Positions 48,501 to 61,330 are shown, counted from the first letter of the stretch. The stretch: DNA of 64,000 bases from Moringa oleifera (GCA_021397835.1 JAJFZO010000230.1:2784001-2848000); one strand, 5' to 3'. Notes: generated from the letters alone by a model not told the origin. Made by a program: numbers and translations.

Positions 48501-49996
48501 GATTGTCAGGTTATGTTAAACCTTGAAGCATTCTTTGGCAGACCCAGTTGCAATGTGGCATGTCAGAGAGGAGATAGCACCAGCGATTCTCCTAGTGGTA
48601 GATTTCGGTGGGTGGTACAGGCTTGATGCTAAGACATCCAATGGTAGTTCATCTGATATGATACAGCACACACAAGTTTCGCTTCTCAAAGATGTTATTG
48701 TGCCATATACGCATGTGCTACCGAGATTGCGCTTGTCAGAAAACAAGAAACGGCATACGCTCCTTTATTTTAAGGGGGCTAAACATAGGCACAGGGTCAG
48801 TACTCCTTCAGATATGAGCAGCACAACTTGTTTTCATTCTAGCATTTCCTCATGCTTTTCTAGATGTCATACAGGTTCCTTGTATGCAGCCTCTTTTGCT
48901 CTTCGTAGCACCAATCTTTTTTCTATGGATCCACAAACATGCAGATCTATACAGTCAAACACCCCTTAAGCAAACAAGGGGAAGATGCAATTCCATGTCA
49001 GGATAATGCTTCTGTTATTTTTTTTTTCCTGTAGTTTTTGTAACCTTTAAAGTCGCTTTTCTTTTTCCCCTTTGCTTTTATTTTGATGGGAACTTAATCA
49101 AGAATAACTGGCTAAATATGCTGCATAGTTACCTGACAAACCTTTCAAATTTCATGGATGCTCCTCTTAAGTCTTCTTCCACCTTATAAATTGTCCATGT
49201 TCTTTTTTGCTTCGTGTATAACCTGACTTTAGTGTGCCTTTCTTCTAACCAATGACACAGGCATGCATCTAGACATATCCATGCACACACACACAAAAGC
49301 GTGCACAAGCACAGTCATTGACACACACCACTCATTTAGATAACATTGTATCTTGGGCACACTTTGATCAGTGTACATTTTAATAGTTAGCTTCCTTAGT
49401 TTGCTTGATCATGCAATTGATTTAATTGACTTTTTCACTTACAGGGAGGCCTAGTTCGAGAGAAGTTGTGGGATTTGTTGGTTAAGGATCCTGGGGTTAT
49501 AATGGAAGAAGGCTTCCCTAATGCCACTGGAAGGGAGCAGTCAATCAGAGGGATGAGATCTTCAGAGTTCTGCTTGCACCCAGCTGGGGATACCCCTACA
49601 TCATGCCGACTATTTGATGCCATTCAAAGTCTTTGTGTTCCTGTTATTGTCAGTGACACCATTGAGCTTCCATTCGAAGGAATGGTAGATTATTCAGAAT
49701 TCTCAGTTTTCGTAGCAGTGAGTGATGCATTAAGACCAAATTGGCTGGTTAGTCATCTCAGAAGCATTTCTGAAGGGGAGAAGGAAAAATATCGACAAAA
49801 AATGGCTGAGATTCAGTCCCTTTTTGAGTATGATAATGGCTACCCTGGTGGTATCGGCCCAATTCTTCCAGATGGTGCTGTGAATCACATATGGCAAAAA
49901 GTTCACCAAAAGTTGCCCATGATCAGGGAAGCTATAGTTCGAGAGAGGAGAAAACCAGCAGGTGTATCCGTTCCTCAGCGTTGCCACTGTACCTGA
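45528..49996 (+). CDS. GT47 exostosin-family glycosyltransferase, three exons, 482 aa
   Basis: Exons 45528-46170, 48542-48795 and 49445-49996 join in frame (1449 bp). The family consists of Golgi type II membrane enzymes that add sugars to cell-wall polysaccharides or wall glycoproteins. Residues about 14-37 are a single hydrophobic anchor, followed by a Ser/Pro-rich stem, then the exostosin domain from about 62 (IKVYVAELPRSLNYGLLEKY). Conserved parts seen are ADVIFVPFFATLS, GRDHVFVLTDP, DVIVPYTHVLP, RHTLLYFKGAK, SSEFCLHPAGDTPTSCRLFD (338-357) and PVIVSDTIELPFE (365-377), the last two being the nucleotide-sugar-binding half. It resembles the clade of the arabinosyltransferases ARAD1/ARAD2, but the acceptor cannot be told from sequence. 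The first intron (2371 bp) carries a G16 run and an A24 run. The gene converges on the DMP gene downstream. Confidence 0.9.
46777..46792. repeat. Poly-G run of 16 in GT47 intron 1
   Basis: An uninterrupted G16 tract, preceded within 40 bp by GGGGGG, a T12 run and GGGGAGGA. It sits in an intron. Confidence 0.9.
46953..46976. repeat. Poly-A run of 24 in GT47 intron 1
   Basis: An uninterrupted A tract in the first intron of the GT47 gene. Confidence 0.9.
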
Positions 49997-50305
49997 GATT
50001 AATCATAGTTTGTGTTCATGTTATCATTATATTGACATTGTGAGTGACTCACACTTGTTTATGAATTAGATTGAACAAGTTGGGTTAGGATATACTTATC
50101 CAATTTGATTATTGTTCCACGATTATATGTAATTATATGGGTCATTGATTGCTTCTTTCATATTGTGCCTTCACTGATATCCAAACAAACTTAGAAGAAA
50201 TCTTAACAGGGAAACTTCATAATTGGAAGGGAAATTTTGTTTTGCTTCTCAGTTTAGGTAACACAAGATCTTTGTATGAAGCAAGAACAGGACATGTAAA
50301 AAAGG

Positions 50306-50307
<2 letters not shown>

Positions 50308-50336
<29 letters not shown>
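50308..50336. repeat. TA dinucleotide microsatellite
   Basis: About 13 TA/AT repeats between the convergent 3' ends of the GT47 and DMP genes. Confidence 0.9.
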
Positions 50337-50339
<3 letters not shown>

Positions 50340-50375
50340 GTTTAGGTCTATGGCTTAAAAGAATTAGAGAATGCT

Positions 50376-51014
50376 TCAATATCTAGAGTAGAAAGCACGT
50401 CTCTGTAACAAGAAAGGGTACCCGATTCCTCTTCTCTTCGAAGGAAACACCACAAACAGGACACTTAATACAAACCCAACCACGAGAGGCACAGCATTAG
50501 TGACCTTCCTGGGGATCCTGGGATAGTAACACGCCACAACATCGCTATGTGATCCAGCAAAAGCAAGAAACGCGATCAAGGAAAGTGATGCGTGGAAGAA
50601 ATCTGCCCATCTCAGCCTGTAATCCGAAGGAACACACGGTTGCTTCCGGCCTCCATTGAAAGTCCACATGCCTCTCAACGTTGCAACCCCATAATACAGC
50701 CTTCCAGTGGCTGTTCGAAAGCTGTCGGTGAAAGTAAGGAAAATGCAAGAGGCTGAGAGGAAGGCGACGAAGCAACCCATGAACCAGCGGTTCAAATTGG
50801 TGCATCGTCCATCGTTGGTTAGGAGAGGAGCGAAAATGGTGAAGGCAAGGATGGTTGCTGTGGGCAAGAGAACATTGAGCCTGGCAGTGCCACTTAGTAT
50901 TGCGTTGATAACATATATGTAATATGATTCATCGGCATCATCATCGATCTGGCAGTTGTTATCACTAACTTGTTCACAGCTTTCAATGAGAGGTTGACGG
51001 TTTGAGCTGTCCAT
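50376..51014 (-). CDS. DMP (DUF679) membrane protein, 212 aa
   Basis: A single exon, as usual for this plant-specific family. I chose the ATG whose complement is at 51012-51014 (MDSSNRQPLIESCEQ); the open frame continues upstream but without an ATG. There are four hydrophobic segments at about residues 46-63, 77-94, 139-157 and 174-191, with both ends expected on the cytosolic side. Family marks are FTDSFRTATGRLYYGVATLRG (94-115 region), DYRLRWADFFHA (131-142) and FPSKRRGIGYP (190-200). The 212 residues fit the family's usual length. DMP proteins act in membrane remodelling during senescence and cell death, and some members act in gamete fusion; the sequence does not tell which subgroup role applies here. 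The acidic N-terminus (QIDDDADES) is not distinctive. It converges with the GT47 gene 380 bp away. Confidence 0.9.
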   Translation of the reverse strand: MDSSNRQPLIESCEQVSDNNCQIDDDADESYYIYVINAILSGTARLNVLLPTATILAFTIFAPLLTNDGRCTNLNRWFMGCFVAFLSASCIFLTFTDSFRTATGRLYYGVATLRGMWTFNGGRKQPCVPSDYRLRWADFFHASLSLIAFLAFAGSHSDVVACYYPRIPRKVTNAVPLVVGFVLSVLFVVFPSKRRGIGYPFLLQRRAFYSRY

Positions 51015-51019
51015 CCCTT

Positions 51020-51845
51020 GGAAAGCGCTGGCAAAGCAAAGACGATGAAGAGGGAGTGCCTGAAATATTATCAGAAACTCGGAAAGAAGAAGAATGGTGA
51101 CTGTAATGATTCTTTGTTGAACAGAGATAGGCAAGCAATTCCTGTCCCATATAAGGTTTTATTTATGATTCTTTTGGACCATAAGTTTCACATGAGATGC
51201 TTTACTTCATTCACATGCAATACTTTCGGCATCCTCTTCTAGCTCCAGCAATTTTTTTATTTTTCCATTCAAATTAAGGAACCCCATCATGACTGCTTCC
51301 CTGTGATGCAGAAAAAACTTAATGAAATCCGTTATGTTCTTCTTCTGTAAAATCAGAGGGTCCTAACAAACAGTCAATCTCACAATCAAGAAATCTTTTT
51401 CACTGTGGTTCAGCTCAATCCCTGCATCCACGTACGTGTGAGCTTAATCAAAGAACCTGTATCTGTTACTAACTATGAGAGAATGATAACCTGCATGGAA
51501 AACGGGCCTTGGCTTATCAACAAATAAAAAAATTGCTGAATAATTGATGAACAATCATCTTGTTTTCCTGTTATGTTTCAATTTATATAAAAAAAGAATG
51601 TATTGAATAAAATACACAGACTCCGATGTATTAATTTTTTTATAAATATTTTTTTTTCCTTTAATATCATGTAACAACAATTTGATATCAAACAACCCAA
51701 AAATATAAAACACAATAACCTTTAAGAAATAGTGACGGAAACAACTTTCTCTCTGTGTTGCACCACCAATTTGTGATAGTGATAACTGCCAAGCCTGCTT
51801 GTTGGAATGTTAGAATAGAGGAAGACTATGATGTTCTCTCATTAC
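51020..51845. other. Upstream region of the DMP gene
   Basis: Contains the presumed promoter of the DMP gene on minus and then AT-rich sequence. No other feature was recognised. Confidence 0.4.
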
Positions 51846-51849
51846 GAAC

Positions 51850-54800
51850 GAGCCTTATCATAGCTTAAGACCTATAACAAAAGAAAAATTAGAAAGTCCA
51901 AGCTAAAGCTTGCTTATTTTTTATTGTCTCAAGCACTACTGTTATAAGAATTATGAATTTAAAATTAGTAAAAGTCATTTTATACCACTTCGAAAAAGAA
52001 ATTAAGACAATGAAAGGATAAAAAATAAGTATGTCTTCAACTTGATTAGATAATTTAAAATGCTGTAGGAGACAAAAATCATGAAAGACTACTCTAATAA
52101 GTTGCTGAGCTTAGTAAATAAGGCGAGGTTGCTTAGTAAGAACTTCTTGGATGAAGGAATTTGGCTTTTTTTTTTTTTTTAACTTTACTTGAAAGGTAGG
52201 AGTTTAAAATTTCTTCATTAGAAGAATTTGGAATCTGTAAAGCATATCCTTGGCAGAAATGGTAAATGCATTGCAAGCATAAGAGCATGATGAGAAAAAA
52301 AGATTCAATGGAGGGAACCCTTCAAAAAATTCAAGAGGAGGCAAAGATAAGAAGAACAACAAGACTAGTAATGACAACAAAACAAGGATGAAAATTATTA
52401 ATCTTGCTTACACTACAAAAAGGCGAATCACCCACAAAGGAAGTGTTGGTGGAGGCCTAATAGTGCAGGAAATGTGATAATATGGTACACATAGAGCAAA
52501 TTTACAAGTATCACAAGATGAAGAGGCAAAAGCTTCTACCGAGCAATGTTAAGAGGAGTAACTTTTTGTTGCAATATGCTTCATGACAAGCAACAGCTCT
52601 AGCGATTCTTGGTTGATTGATAATGGCTACGCAGACTACATTACTAATGACCACAGCTCTTTAAGGAGTTTGATAAGACTTTCATTTCTAAAGTAAAGAT
52701 TGGGAATAGTGAGTTCATTTCAGTCAAGAGTGAAGGAACTATGGCTATTGCAAGCATAAAAGGTTTGAAGTATATTGCTGATGTCCTATATGTGCTTGCA
52801 ATTAACCAAGACCTGCTTAGTATTGGACAGTTGATCAAAAAAAGCTTCATAGTCATATTTGGATACAAATGATGCTTTGTCAAAGATGTGAAAGGTAAAA
52901 GATGTATCCAAAGTGAAAATTAGAGTGAAAAGCTTTGCTCTAAATCTAGTGTAAGAGAAGCTAATCACATTTTGTAAGCACTGAGAATATAGACAAAAAG
53001 TTCTGACATTTCTATCATGGTGGACTTCCATATATGCCGAAACATAGTTTAGTGAAGGTGTGTTGTTATTGGAAGACAAGCGAGCTGATTGCTAGCTTGT
53101 CAATATGAGAAGACCCATCTCTCAAACAACGTGAAGAGCAACACACAAGCTACGACTGATACCCACAAATATTGGAAGACCTCAAAAAAAAAAAACACCA
53201 TCTTTAAATGGTGGTAAGCACTATATTGCATTTGTTGATGATTATACTAGATTTTGCTGGATTTATTTTCTCAAATTCAAATACAAGGTTGCTAATGTAT
53301 TTTGAGAATACAAAGCATGAGTGGAGAATCAAAGTAATTGCAAGATGCAAAAGATAAAGTCAGATAATGGGAAAGAATATACAAATGACACTTTTCGATT
53401 CTACAAAGAAGCAAGCATTAGGCACTAACTCACAACACTTTACGCTCCATAACAGAATAAGTGAGAGAAACTATCGACATATTATGGAAATGACAAGCTG
53501 TATGCTGCATGAAAAGGAGTTACCAAAGAAATTCTAGGTAGAGGTTGCAGACATTATAGTTCTCTTACAAAATAGGCTGCTAACTAGAGTTTTGCTTAAA
53601 AAAAAAAACCTCTTGAAGCTTGGTTTGATTGAAAATCATATTTGCAGAATTTAAAAACTTTTGGTTGTCTCTGCTTTTCTTAAGTGTCACATGTAAAAAT
53701 AAATAAATAAATAAACTTGATAAGAAGACATCACTAGGAATTTTCATTGGATATAACAAGTCTTCTAAGGCTTACAGAATTTTTCAACCCCAAAGTGAAA
53801 AAAAAAAAAAAAAATTATTGTAAGCAGAGCTGTCAAGTTCATGGAGGATAGATAATGGAACTGAAGGAGTCAATAAAAAAGCAATTGCCAAAGATTCCAC
53901 AATACTTTGATGATGACATAGATGATGTCCCAGTTAAAGGTACAAGGTCCTTATCTGATGTTTATGAAAGAAGTAATATTGCTGTTGTTGAGCCTGCAGA
54001 ATTTGAAGAGGTGGCAAAAAATGACAAATGGATTAAAGCAATGAAATAAGAGCCTAGAATGATTGAAATGGATGACTGTTGGGGGTTGGTAGACAAACCT
54101 TAACACCAAAAAGTCACGAAGTCAGACAGTTTTTAGGTAACCAAATTTAAGACATATGGTTTTGTAATAAATACAAAGTCAGACTAATTATGAAGTGGTA
54201 TAGTCAATTGTTTGGAGTGGATTTCTTAGAAATTTTTGCTCTGGTAGCATCCTTGGATATAAGCAACATGTTGCTTACTTTGACAACACAAAAGGGATGG
54301 AAAACTTACCAGTTGGATGTGAAATCTACTTTTTGAAATGGTTATCCTCAAGAGGAGATTTATGTAGAGGAGCGCAAGGAATTCCAAATCAGGGAAAAGA
54401 GAAAAAGGTCTACTTGTTGAAGAAGGCTTTCTATGGTCTTAATAGGCCTCTAGGGCCTAGTACAGCAAGATTGATGAACATCTTCAAAACTCTGGATCTG
54501 TTTGAAGTTCAAGTGAAGCTACGTTATATATGAAAGGAATAGACGCTAACTTAATTGTATTTTTTTTATTTATGTTGATGATCTACTAGTAACAGGAAAA
54601 AAATGGTAAAAGGAATAGATTCTTTGTGATAATAAATCCACCTTTGCAATGGTCAAGAATCTAGTTTTTCATGAAAAGACTAAGCACATTAAAATTAAAT
54701 ATCATGCCATCAGAAAAATAAATTTTGCTGTTGAATTAAAGTTGTTCATAGTTCTTGCATCAAGGAGTGATGAAGGTTCCTGATGCAGAGCCAACTAATG

Positions 54801-55200
54801 CAAAGTTATGCATCAGAATTTTATTTCTAGATTTTTTTTATGATGATAAAATTTTTAGCTAAAGAATTATACTTAGATAGATTGATTGACAAATGAACTA
54901 GTGGTGCAGCTTTGATTACTTCATAAGAAAAAGAAGCAAGCTTCCTTAAAGATTATGGTGGTTTGGGATTGACTATCTTTTCGAAAATTGTAATCATATA
55001 TGCATGCGAAATGAAAATCAGCATAATGAACATGTTTTGCTTTCAAATCCCTTGTGCTTTTAAGTTTTTTCTTCTTTTTTATGCACCTTTACTTTCCTAA
55101 AAAACAGAAGAAAAAAATTGAAAATGCCGACATTCTGACCAAGGGACTTCTTAAAGCTAGGTATGAGTAGTTGAGGCAAAGGCTTTGAGTCTGCAGCTCC
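51850..55200 (+). mobile_element. Decayed Ty1-copia retrotransposon (gag to RNase H)
   Basis: On +, the parts follow copia order with many stops and shifts. Gag: KDYSNKLLSLVNKARLL and SLAEMVNALQA at about 52080-52280. Zinc knuckle remnant: CRKCDNMVHIEQIYKYH at about 52470. Protease: WLIDNGYADYITNDHSSL near 52610 (active-site DSG changed to DNG), with KVKIGNSEFISVKSEGTMAI after it. Integrase: LTTLYAP motif near 53430. Reverse transcriptase: the SLSDVYER and EEVAKNDKWIKAMK lead-in (53950-54049) and KAFYGLNRPLG near 54430. The end of RNase H: ENADILTKGLLKARYE at about 55120-55170. A degraded primer-site-like CTTATCATAGCTTAAG near 51853 may mark the 5' side. LTRs are not resolved. Confidence 0.85.
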
Positions 55201-55204
55201 AAAG

Positions 55205-56000
55205 CCAAAGAGGATTGTTCAATGATATATCTCACAAACCACTAGCGTGGAATTGAAGTTGTCAAAGTTCTCTTAGGCTTGATTCAATCTTTTGCTAGCT
55301 CTTTTAGGAAAAATTCTGTTATGTGACGTGCAGTAGATCATTCTTTATGCCTTTTCTGTTTTAAATAAGTTGTATAAATAAGTGCTTTGATCATCAATAA
55401 AAGGTAAGCTTCAGATGTCTCAAAATTCAGTGCGTTTTTCCACAACTTTTGCATTGTATTTTTGTTAAAAGAAAAAAAAAAACCCATAAGACCAAGTCTT
55501 TAGAAGATATTTTCTCTATATTTTTGTTATGGCTTGAGATTAAGAATCGATTAGACATGGCTTTAAAGAGTAATGTACTGAATAAAACACATACACCCAG
55601 AAACTAGTCCTTGGCAAATATTTTCCCTTTTGTCATATAGCAAGTTGTCCTTCTCTAGATTGAAACTCTCTTGAAAAAGGAACCTATTCTATCAAAATAG
55701 CTCAATTAAGAAAATTTACAAGAAATATAAATTCTCTCTCAAAAATCTCTTTCTCTTTAGCTAAATTTGATGACTTCTTTTTGAAGTTGCTCTTTTGGGT
55801 ATTGGGGTAGTTATAATCATATTTTAAAGGTAATTAGATGATATCAACCTCTCTTATATGCATGTTAAATGTTACCTCAGCAAAATATTAGTTGTTGGCT
55901 TTAAAATGACAATTTTGCAATATTTTCTAAGTCATTTTAATTGAAAATATTTTCTTAAATTCTCTCTCTTTCTACCGATAAATGTGGTAATATGCAAAAA
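55205..56000. other. Spacer between two copia elements
   Basis: The first 250 bp may be the 3' LTR of the + strand copia, including CATCAATAAAAGG that looks like a polyadenylation region near 55395. The rest is unassigned. Confidence 0.35.
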
Positions 56001-56001
56001 T

Positions 56002-59000
56002 TGATGGGATTAAATGTCAAATCCCTTATAAAAGTAATAATAATCAACATAAGAAGAAATCAATAATTATAAAAACATACGATTTATAGTAGTTTACTTT
56101 CAATTAATAGCTACATCCACTTTGTAGGCATCACGAGAAACTTTTCACTATGAGAAAAAATGTGTTACAAGAAAGGTAACTTATTTTCTTTATTGATAAT
56201 TTTTTAATATAATATTTCTTTTTTAATACCATTTTAACACTTTTTTACACAATAAATCGTAAGGCTAATAGTACATATGTAAAACTTCAAAATATTTTTT
56301 TTATGTCAATTGGTTTTCACGCATACTTATAATCTTTTATTTAGAGATTAATTCGCCATCTCAATCGTTTCCTCCATTTATAAGAACCATGACTCTTCAA
56401 TAAACAACAGAGAATTCCTATTGAAGTTGTACACAACTTTTATTTCTTAATTGTCACAACCTTAGTTAACATATCAGTTAAATTTTCATTTTCTTGTATT
56501 TTTTTAAATGATAAAAGGTCATCTTTTAAAGCTGATATTATGAAATAATACCTGGCTTGTGTATACTTTATCCTAACATAATACATAATATTCTCTACCA
56601 AATAAATGACATTCTAACTTTTATAATGCAACACATCTTTTTCAAACTTGTCTGTAATTCATTCAGAAAAAATAATAACTAATATTATCTCCTTTTTTAC
56701 TTTTGTAACTGCAACATATTTTGTTTCTATGATAAAAAGTGCAACCATCTTTTGTAACTTAGATATCTAATTGATTGCAGCATCACTCGACATGTAAACA
56801 TACCCAATAGTGCTTTTTTTGTCATTTGTACCACCAGCCATATCAATGTCAATATAATTGTGTAAACCCAAGTCTGTTTTCTTAAAATACAAATCTAAAT
56901 CTATAGTATTTTTCAAATTCCTAAAAAAAATTTTTAACTGCTTACTAATGTTGTTCTCCTAAATTACTCATATATCTATTACTAATTCTCATCGCATATG
57001 CTATGTCTGATCTTATACACACCCTGGCAAACATTAAACTTATAATAGGACAAGTATAAGGCACCTTGCCTATATATGTAAACTCATGATCAGTTGAAGG
57101 TGATTGATCTTTGGATAGTCTAAAATGACTAGCCAAAGATATGCTCACTGGTACCATCCATTCTGAATCTAGCAAGTATTTTTTTCATGCATTCTTTTTA
57201 GGATAGCTCGAGAACTCTTTTTGCTCTGGTAATTCTCATCCTAAGGATTTGTTTAACAGAACCTAAATCCTTTAAAACAACCTCCTTTAAAAGCTTAATT
57301 TTCAATTCCTCCATCTCATACAAATTAGCTCTAAATCAATTTGTCATCAACATAAAACTATAACAACAATAACACCTCTTAATATAACAATAACGATCTA
57401 TTTGGCACCTTAAGAAATTATTATTCCCTATGAAGTTGTCAAACTTCTTATACCAGTCTCTAGGAGCTTGAAGCTCATGCAAACTTTTTACAAGTCTGCA
57501 TGCCATTTTCTTTTTACTTTTCACTTCAAATCTCTATGGCCAATGCATGCAAATTTCTTTCTCCAAATCTCCATAAGGGAAGGTTGTTTTTATATGCATT
57601 TGCCATAGATTTAAATATTCCTTAGCTACTAACCCAAACAACTTTCTAATTGTAGTCAACTTAACTAATAGGGAGAAAATCTCAGTGTAGGCAATGTCTT
57701 CTTTTTGTTGAAAGCTTTTAACCGTTAACCTTGCTTTATACCTGTTGGTTGTCGAGACCAACAAATTAAATTCTTAAATTTCTGCTTAAAATATTAAATT
57801 TGTAGTATAGATGAGCAAGGACGTTTCCACAAAGATAGGTTAGATTTATTTTTTTTTTTTGCAAAATAAAATAAAAGAAAAGGGGGTTTGAGGAGTTAAA
57901 AATAGATCAAATAAGAATAACAAAAAAGGAAAAAATCAATGTAATAAAGTGTCTAGTCAAAGGTATAATTTTAGGTTTGATTTAGGAATTGATCATTGAT
58001 GCAAAGATAAAAATCTTTTAATCTTCACTGAATTAGTTATGGTTGTTAGTACCACCTAACAACCTGTTTTTCCTTACTTCTTTGATAACCAGGATACGAT
58101 CTCTAATTATTTCTCTTATCAATAAATAACCCTAGATACGATCTTAGGATTTAATTTACCAATAGCATTAAGAATTAGAAAAACTACCAATTTTAGCCAA
58201 TAAACACATATGTAGGTTTATTTAAACTAGATTATTTATCTTCATAACATAAATTGAAAGCCTCTTTTGTAATCAACTATGTTATTCAGTACTTATATTA
58301 GAACACTTAAACAATTACAGATTTAAAGTTCTAAATAGTAATCTATTATTTTGATGATTAAACAAAGGGCCCTTTTTGTTGCAATCAACCAAAATAATAT
58401 TTTCAATAAGCACAGAAGATAAATAAACAATAAAGAAATAAAGAACAAATAAAATCAGTTAGATCTCACAATTCTGAAGAATCAAACCCTTGATTATCCT
58501 TTGACTGGAAGAGATGTTTAGAAATCCATTAAAAGAAAAAGACCTAAGAAAAGAAAAAGATGAAAAATAAACTCTAGATGTTTCTTTGAAGGAACTACCT
58601 CCGTTTTATATAATAATCCTTAAACATAATAACTTATTTTAACTAGGACTCTTAAAGATAAATTAAGATAAAGATAAAATTCTACAACTACTTTTTAAAT
58701 AAAAGATAAAGTCTTGGTTCGGTGAAATTTCAATGTTATTGGGAGTGTCAGCGCCTTATCCCAAGTCATCTTTTAGTTCATCCACATCTCTTAGGAATCC
58801 AACTTTTTATCTTCAAATAATGAATTTGAGTCCATCTTAGTTGATTTTCTTAATCCACCGTACTAAATATAAAACATAGTCAAAATCCAAGATTTAATCA
58901 TTTATAACCAACAAAATATAGAAAAATATAATAATATATATGACTATTATGCATTTTATCAATACCACTTACTAGCATCATGTTCTTCTTTTATCGAATA

Positions 59001-60718
59001 GATCCATTTATTCTGCAAAATGTTCTTTTCTTGTGGTGGTTTTGTCAACTCTCATGTTTGATTACTCATTAAAAAAAAATTCATCTTTGATTGCTAACTC
59101 CCACTCGATTGATTTAGTACCTTACAAAGTTTCACTAAAGATAGAGTTCACCTTTATCAGTCAATAAGATATAGTTCAAATACGGAAAAAATCTATGTGG
59201 TTATCTTATAGTCTAGGAAGATCTTCTCACTTTTGTCATAAGAGTAGTAAGATCTACCTTTAGATTTATACTCTCCTAATCTTCCTAAGCAATGTCACTT
59301 TGAACCTTCTTAACATTTTGTTGCAACTGGTTCATTGAAGTATCTCTCAAATGAACTACTTTTTACCTTAGAAACGTTAACTAAACTCATTATCATCATA
59401 TCCACTGAAAAAAAATATTTTTTTATCAATTTAAGATCAAGTTTATCTCCAGTAGCATCACCAAATGAATATAAGATATGCAATCAAATACTCTTTAAAA
59501 AGATAGGTTTATCTTTTTACCACTCTAAGCCTCATCATATATTCTACAATCTAAAATGATCCTTATTAATTAAATAGGCTACAGTATTAACTACATCTAC
59601 CCAAAATGCCTTAAGCTACCTCACGTGAATTCTTATGCTCTTTTTGTTCTCATTTAATGTCATATTTATCTTTTTTGTACCACTATTCTGTCGAGTGTCC
59701 TGAGAATAGTTTTTACCATCTTGATCCCATTATTAAAAAAAAACTGTTTCATGTGACTTGATTTTTCACAATTCCAACACTCCAGATTTCTTCTAAATTT
59801 AGACTTCTTATTTCATTCCTTAACTTAGATATGCCTTTATTGCAATTAAAATTTTTATTAATTACTATTTCTTTATTGCCAACGTTTAAAGCAATTTTTC
59901 ATCAAAGTCGATTTTGCGAACCTCCTTAGCAAGAATTTAATCTTGAACACCATTAAAATTTAGTTTTGTACTCTCAACAAAATTATTAATTGTTACTTAT
60001 ATAAGCTCCCAACTGTTTGATAGTGATGTCAAAAGTATCAAAACATGTACCTCATTATGAAAACCAATCTTAACCAAAAAAACAAAAAAACTGATTGACA
60101 GTCGTATTGAACTCATTAAAATCAGTTTTCACAGAATTACCCGTACATATTTTCAAATAGAATAACATCTTCATAAGAAGAAAACCTTGTTCTTTGCTAA
60201 ACTTTTTCATAGGAAAGCACTTTCATTAGATCCGCAGTTATTTTCTCATTTGCCATGTTGTGGGCAATATTCGTTTACAATTCTTGTCTATCAAAGAGAC
60301 TTTAATTACTTTTTGAAATTTTTTCAAGCTTCTAACCCAAAAGCAATTCATACAATTTTTTTTACACAAGTATGTTTTTCAAAAAGCATAATCGATACCA
60401 TCAAACTTAATGATCTTATGTGATAAATTTTCTTCACTACCTATTGCTTTCAATCTCAAATCTAGAGTTGTAATTCCAATTGATTGGATTAAATACTAAA
60501 TCTCTTAAACCCAAAAGCAATAACAATTAGTGTAAAAAAAAATCAAATAATTCATCTTTAATTTAGAATTATATTTACTTTGTATCTATGGTAGAAAACT
60601 TTTCACTACGAAAGATAAATAGATTATAGTAGAAAAAATTTATTTTTTTTAATTTGATATTTCCTTCTTTTTAATATCCTTGTTATCTTTTTACATAACA
60701 AAATTTAAAACTAACACA
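56002..60718 (-). mobile_element. Ty1-copia retrotransposon with LTR remnants, nested insertion inside
   Basis: Read on minus. The 5' LTR remnant is 60481-60718 and the 3' LTR remnant 56002-56275; both begin TGAT(T/G)GGATTAAAT on + and share AAACTTTTCACTA and the TG...CA ends. Beside the 5' LTR, ATTGGAATTACAACTCTAG is a worn primer site. Gag lies at about 60430-59890 (KIIKFDGIDYAFW, QGFLLMKMLFYLKICTGNS, FNEFNTTVNQF). Integrase lies at about 59700-59300 (RQNSGTKK, AFW..VVNT-like piece). Reverse transcriptase starts near 59140 (WELTKPPQEK, LQNKWIYSIKEEHDASKW), is interrupted by a solo LTR, and resumes at 57737 (YKARLTVKSFQQKEDIAYTE, QAPRDWYKKFDNFIG). RNase H lead-in is at 57175-56945 (VSISLASHFRLSKDQSPSTD, RSDIAYAM..SNRYMSN). 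Many frameshifts: dead. Confidence 0.85.
57743..58961. mobile_element. Solo LTR (1219 bp) nested in a copia reverse transcriptase
   Basis: The segment begins TGTTGGTTGTCGAGACC and ends GCATTTTATCA, so it has the TG...CA ends of an LTR, and is flanked by a perfect 5-bp duplication ATACC (57738-57742 and 58962-58966). Removing it and one duplication restores the copia reading SKWYKARLTVKSF without a gap, which fixes both borders. There is no internal coding region, primer site or polypurine tract, so it is a solo LTR left by recombination, or a short LTR-only element. The family is not known to me. Confidence 0.88.
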
Positions 60719-60839
60719 TACAAAAAAAACTCAATATATATATTTTTATATTAATTAATCACCATACATACCTAACAAAAACTTGCTATTTAACAAGTTT
60801 ATCGTCAAACATGTCTATCAACTAGCCAGCTCGAGTATG

Positions 60840-61330
60840 AAGCAGATTTAGTCGATACTGAAACTAGTATGAACCTACAACTTTAGTGGCCACATATGTG
60901 TAATTCTTTTCAGTAATCACTTTATGCAATTTCACACCAACTTCCCCTCCTTTAACCTGATACCTCAAGGTGTTTGATTCTCTCATGGTATCTGGATTTT
61001 TATTACAAAAGTGAATAGCTGAACAACTGTCTGAGTATATCACCATAACATCATATTTTAGCTCTTATAACAATCTTTGTGGTTATATAATCTCTTCCCA
61101 TGTTTACGTGCTCACATTGTGCTTGAAAGAGTAACTATTAGCTGTAGATGCGTTTTCCACTCACACAACTTTCATAATAACATAACATATATGGTAAAGT
61201 CTGATCTTTTTAAGATCCCTATCTCCATTAAAGTCTGAATCTATATACCTCTCTAGACTTTGTTGGTCTTTGGCAAGGATTAGATAATATACTGTATTGT
61301 TTATGTATCTTAATCTTAATAAACATTACA
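60840..61330 (-). mobile_element. Ty1-copia RNase H fragment
   Basis: On minus: LERYIDSDFNGDRDLKRSDF near 61260-61190, then WKTHLQLIVTLSS near 61160, then VVIYSDSCSAIHFC and RESNTLRYQ-like pieces at about 61040-60940. These are the YVDSDFAGD, SWKSTLQ.TVALS and SQSAIHLAKN motifs of copia RNase H. It lies directly upstream of the copia at 56002-60718 but has its own RNase H, so it belongs to another element. Confidence 0.75.

Noticed and set aside
51015..51134. Hydrophobic N-terminal extension of the DMP protein
   Set aside because: The open frame continues to a TTG at 51134 but contains no ATG upstream of 51014, and DMP proteins do not normally have this extra hydrophobic segment.
52411..52425. 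CACTACAAAAAGGCG resembling a CACTA or similar terminus
   Set aside because: It falls inside the copia gag of the + element, no inverted partner or target duplication was found nearby.
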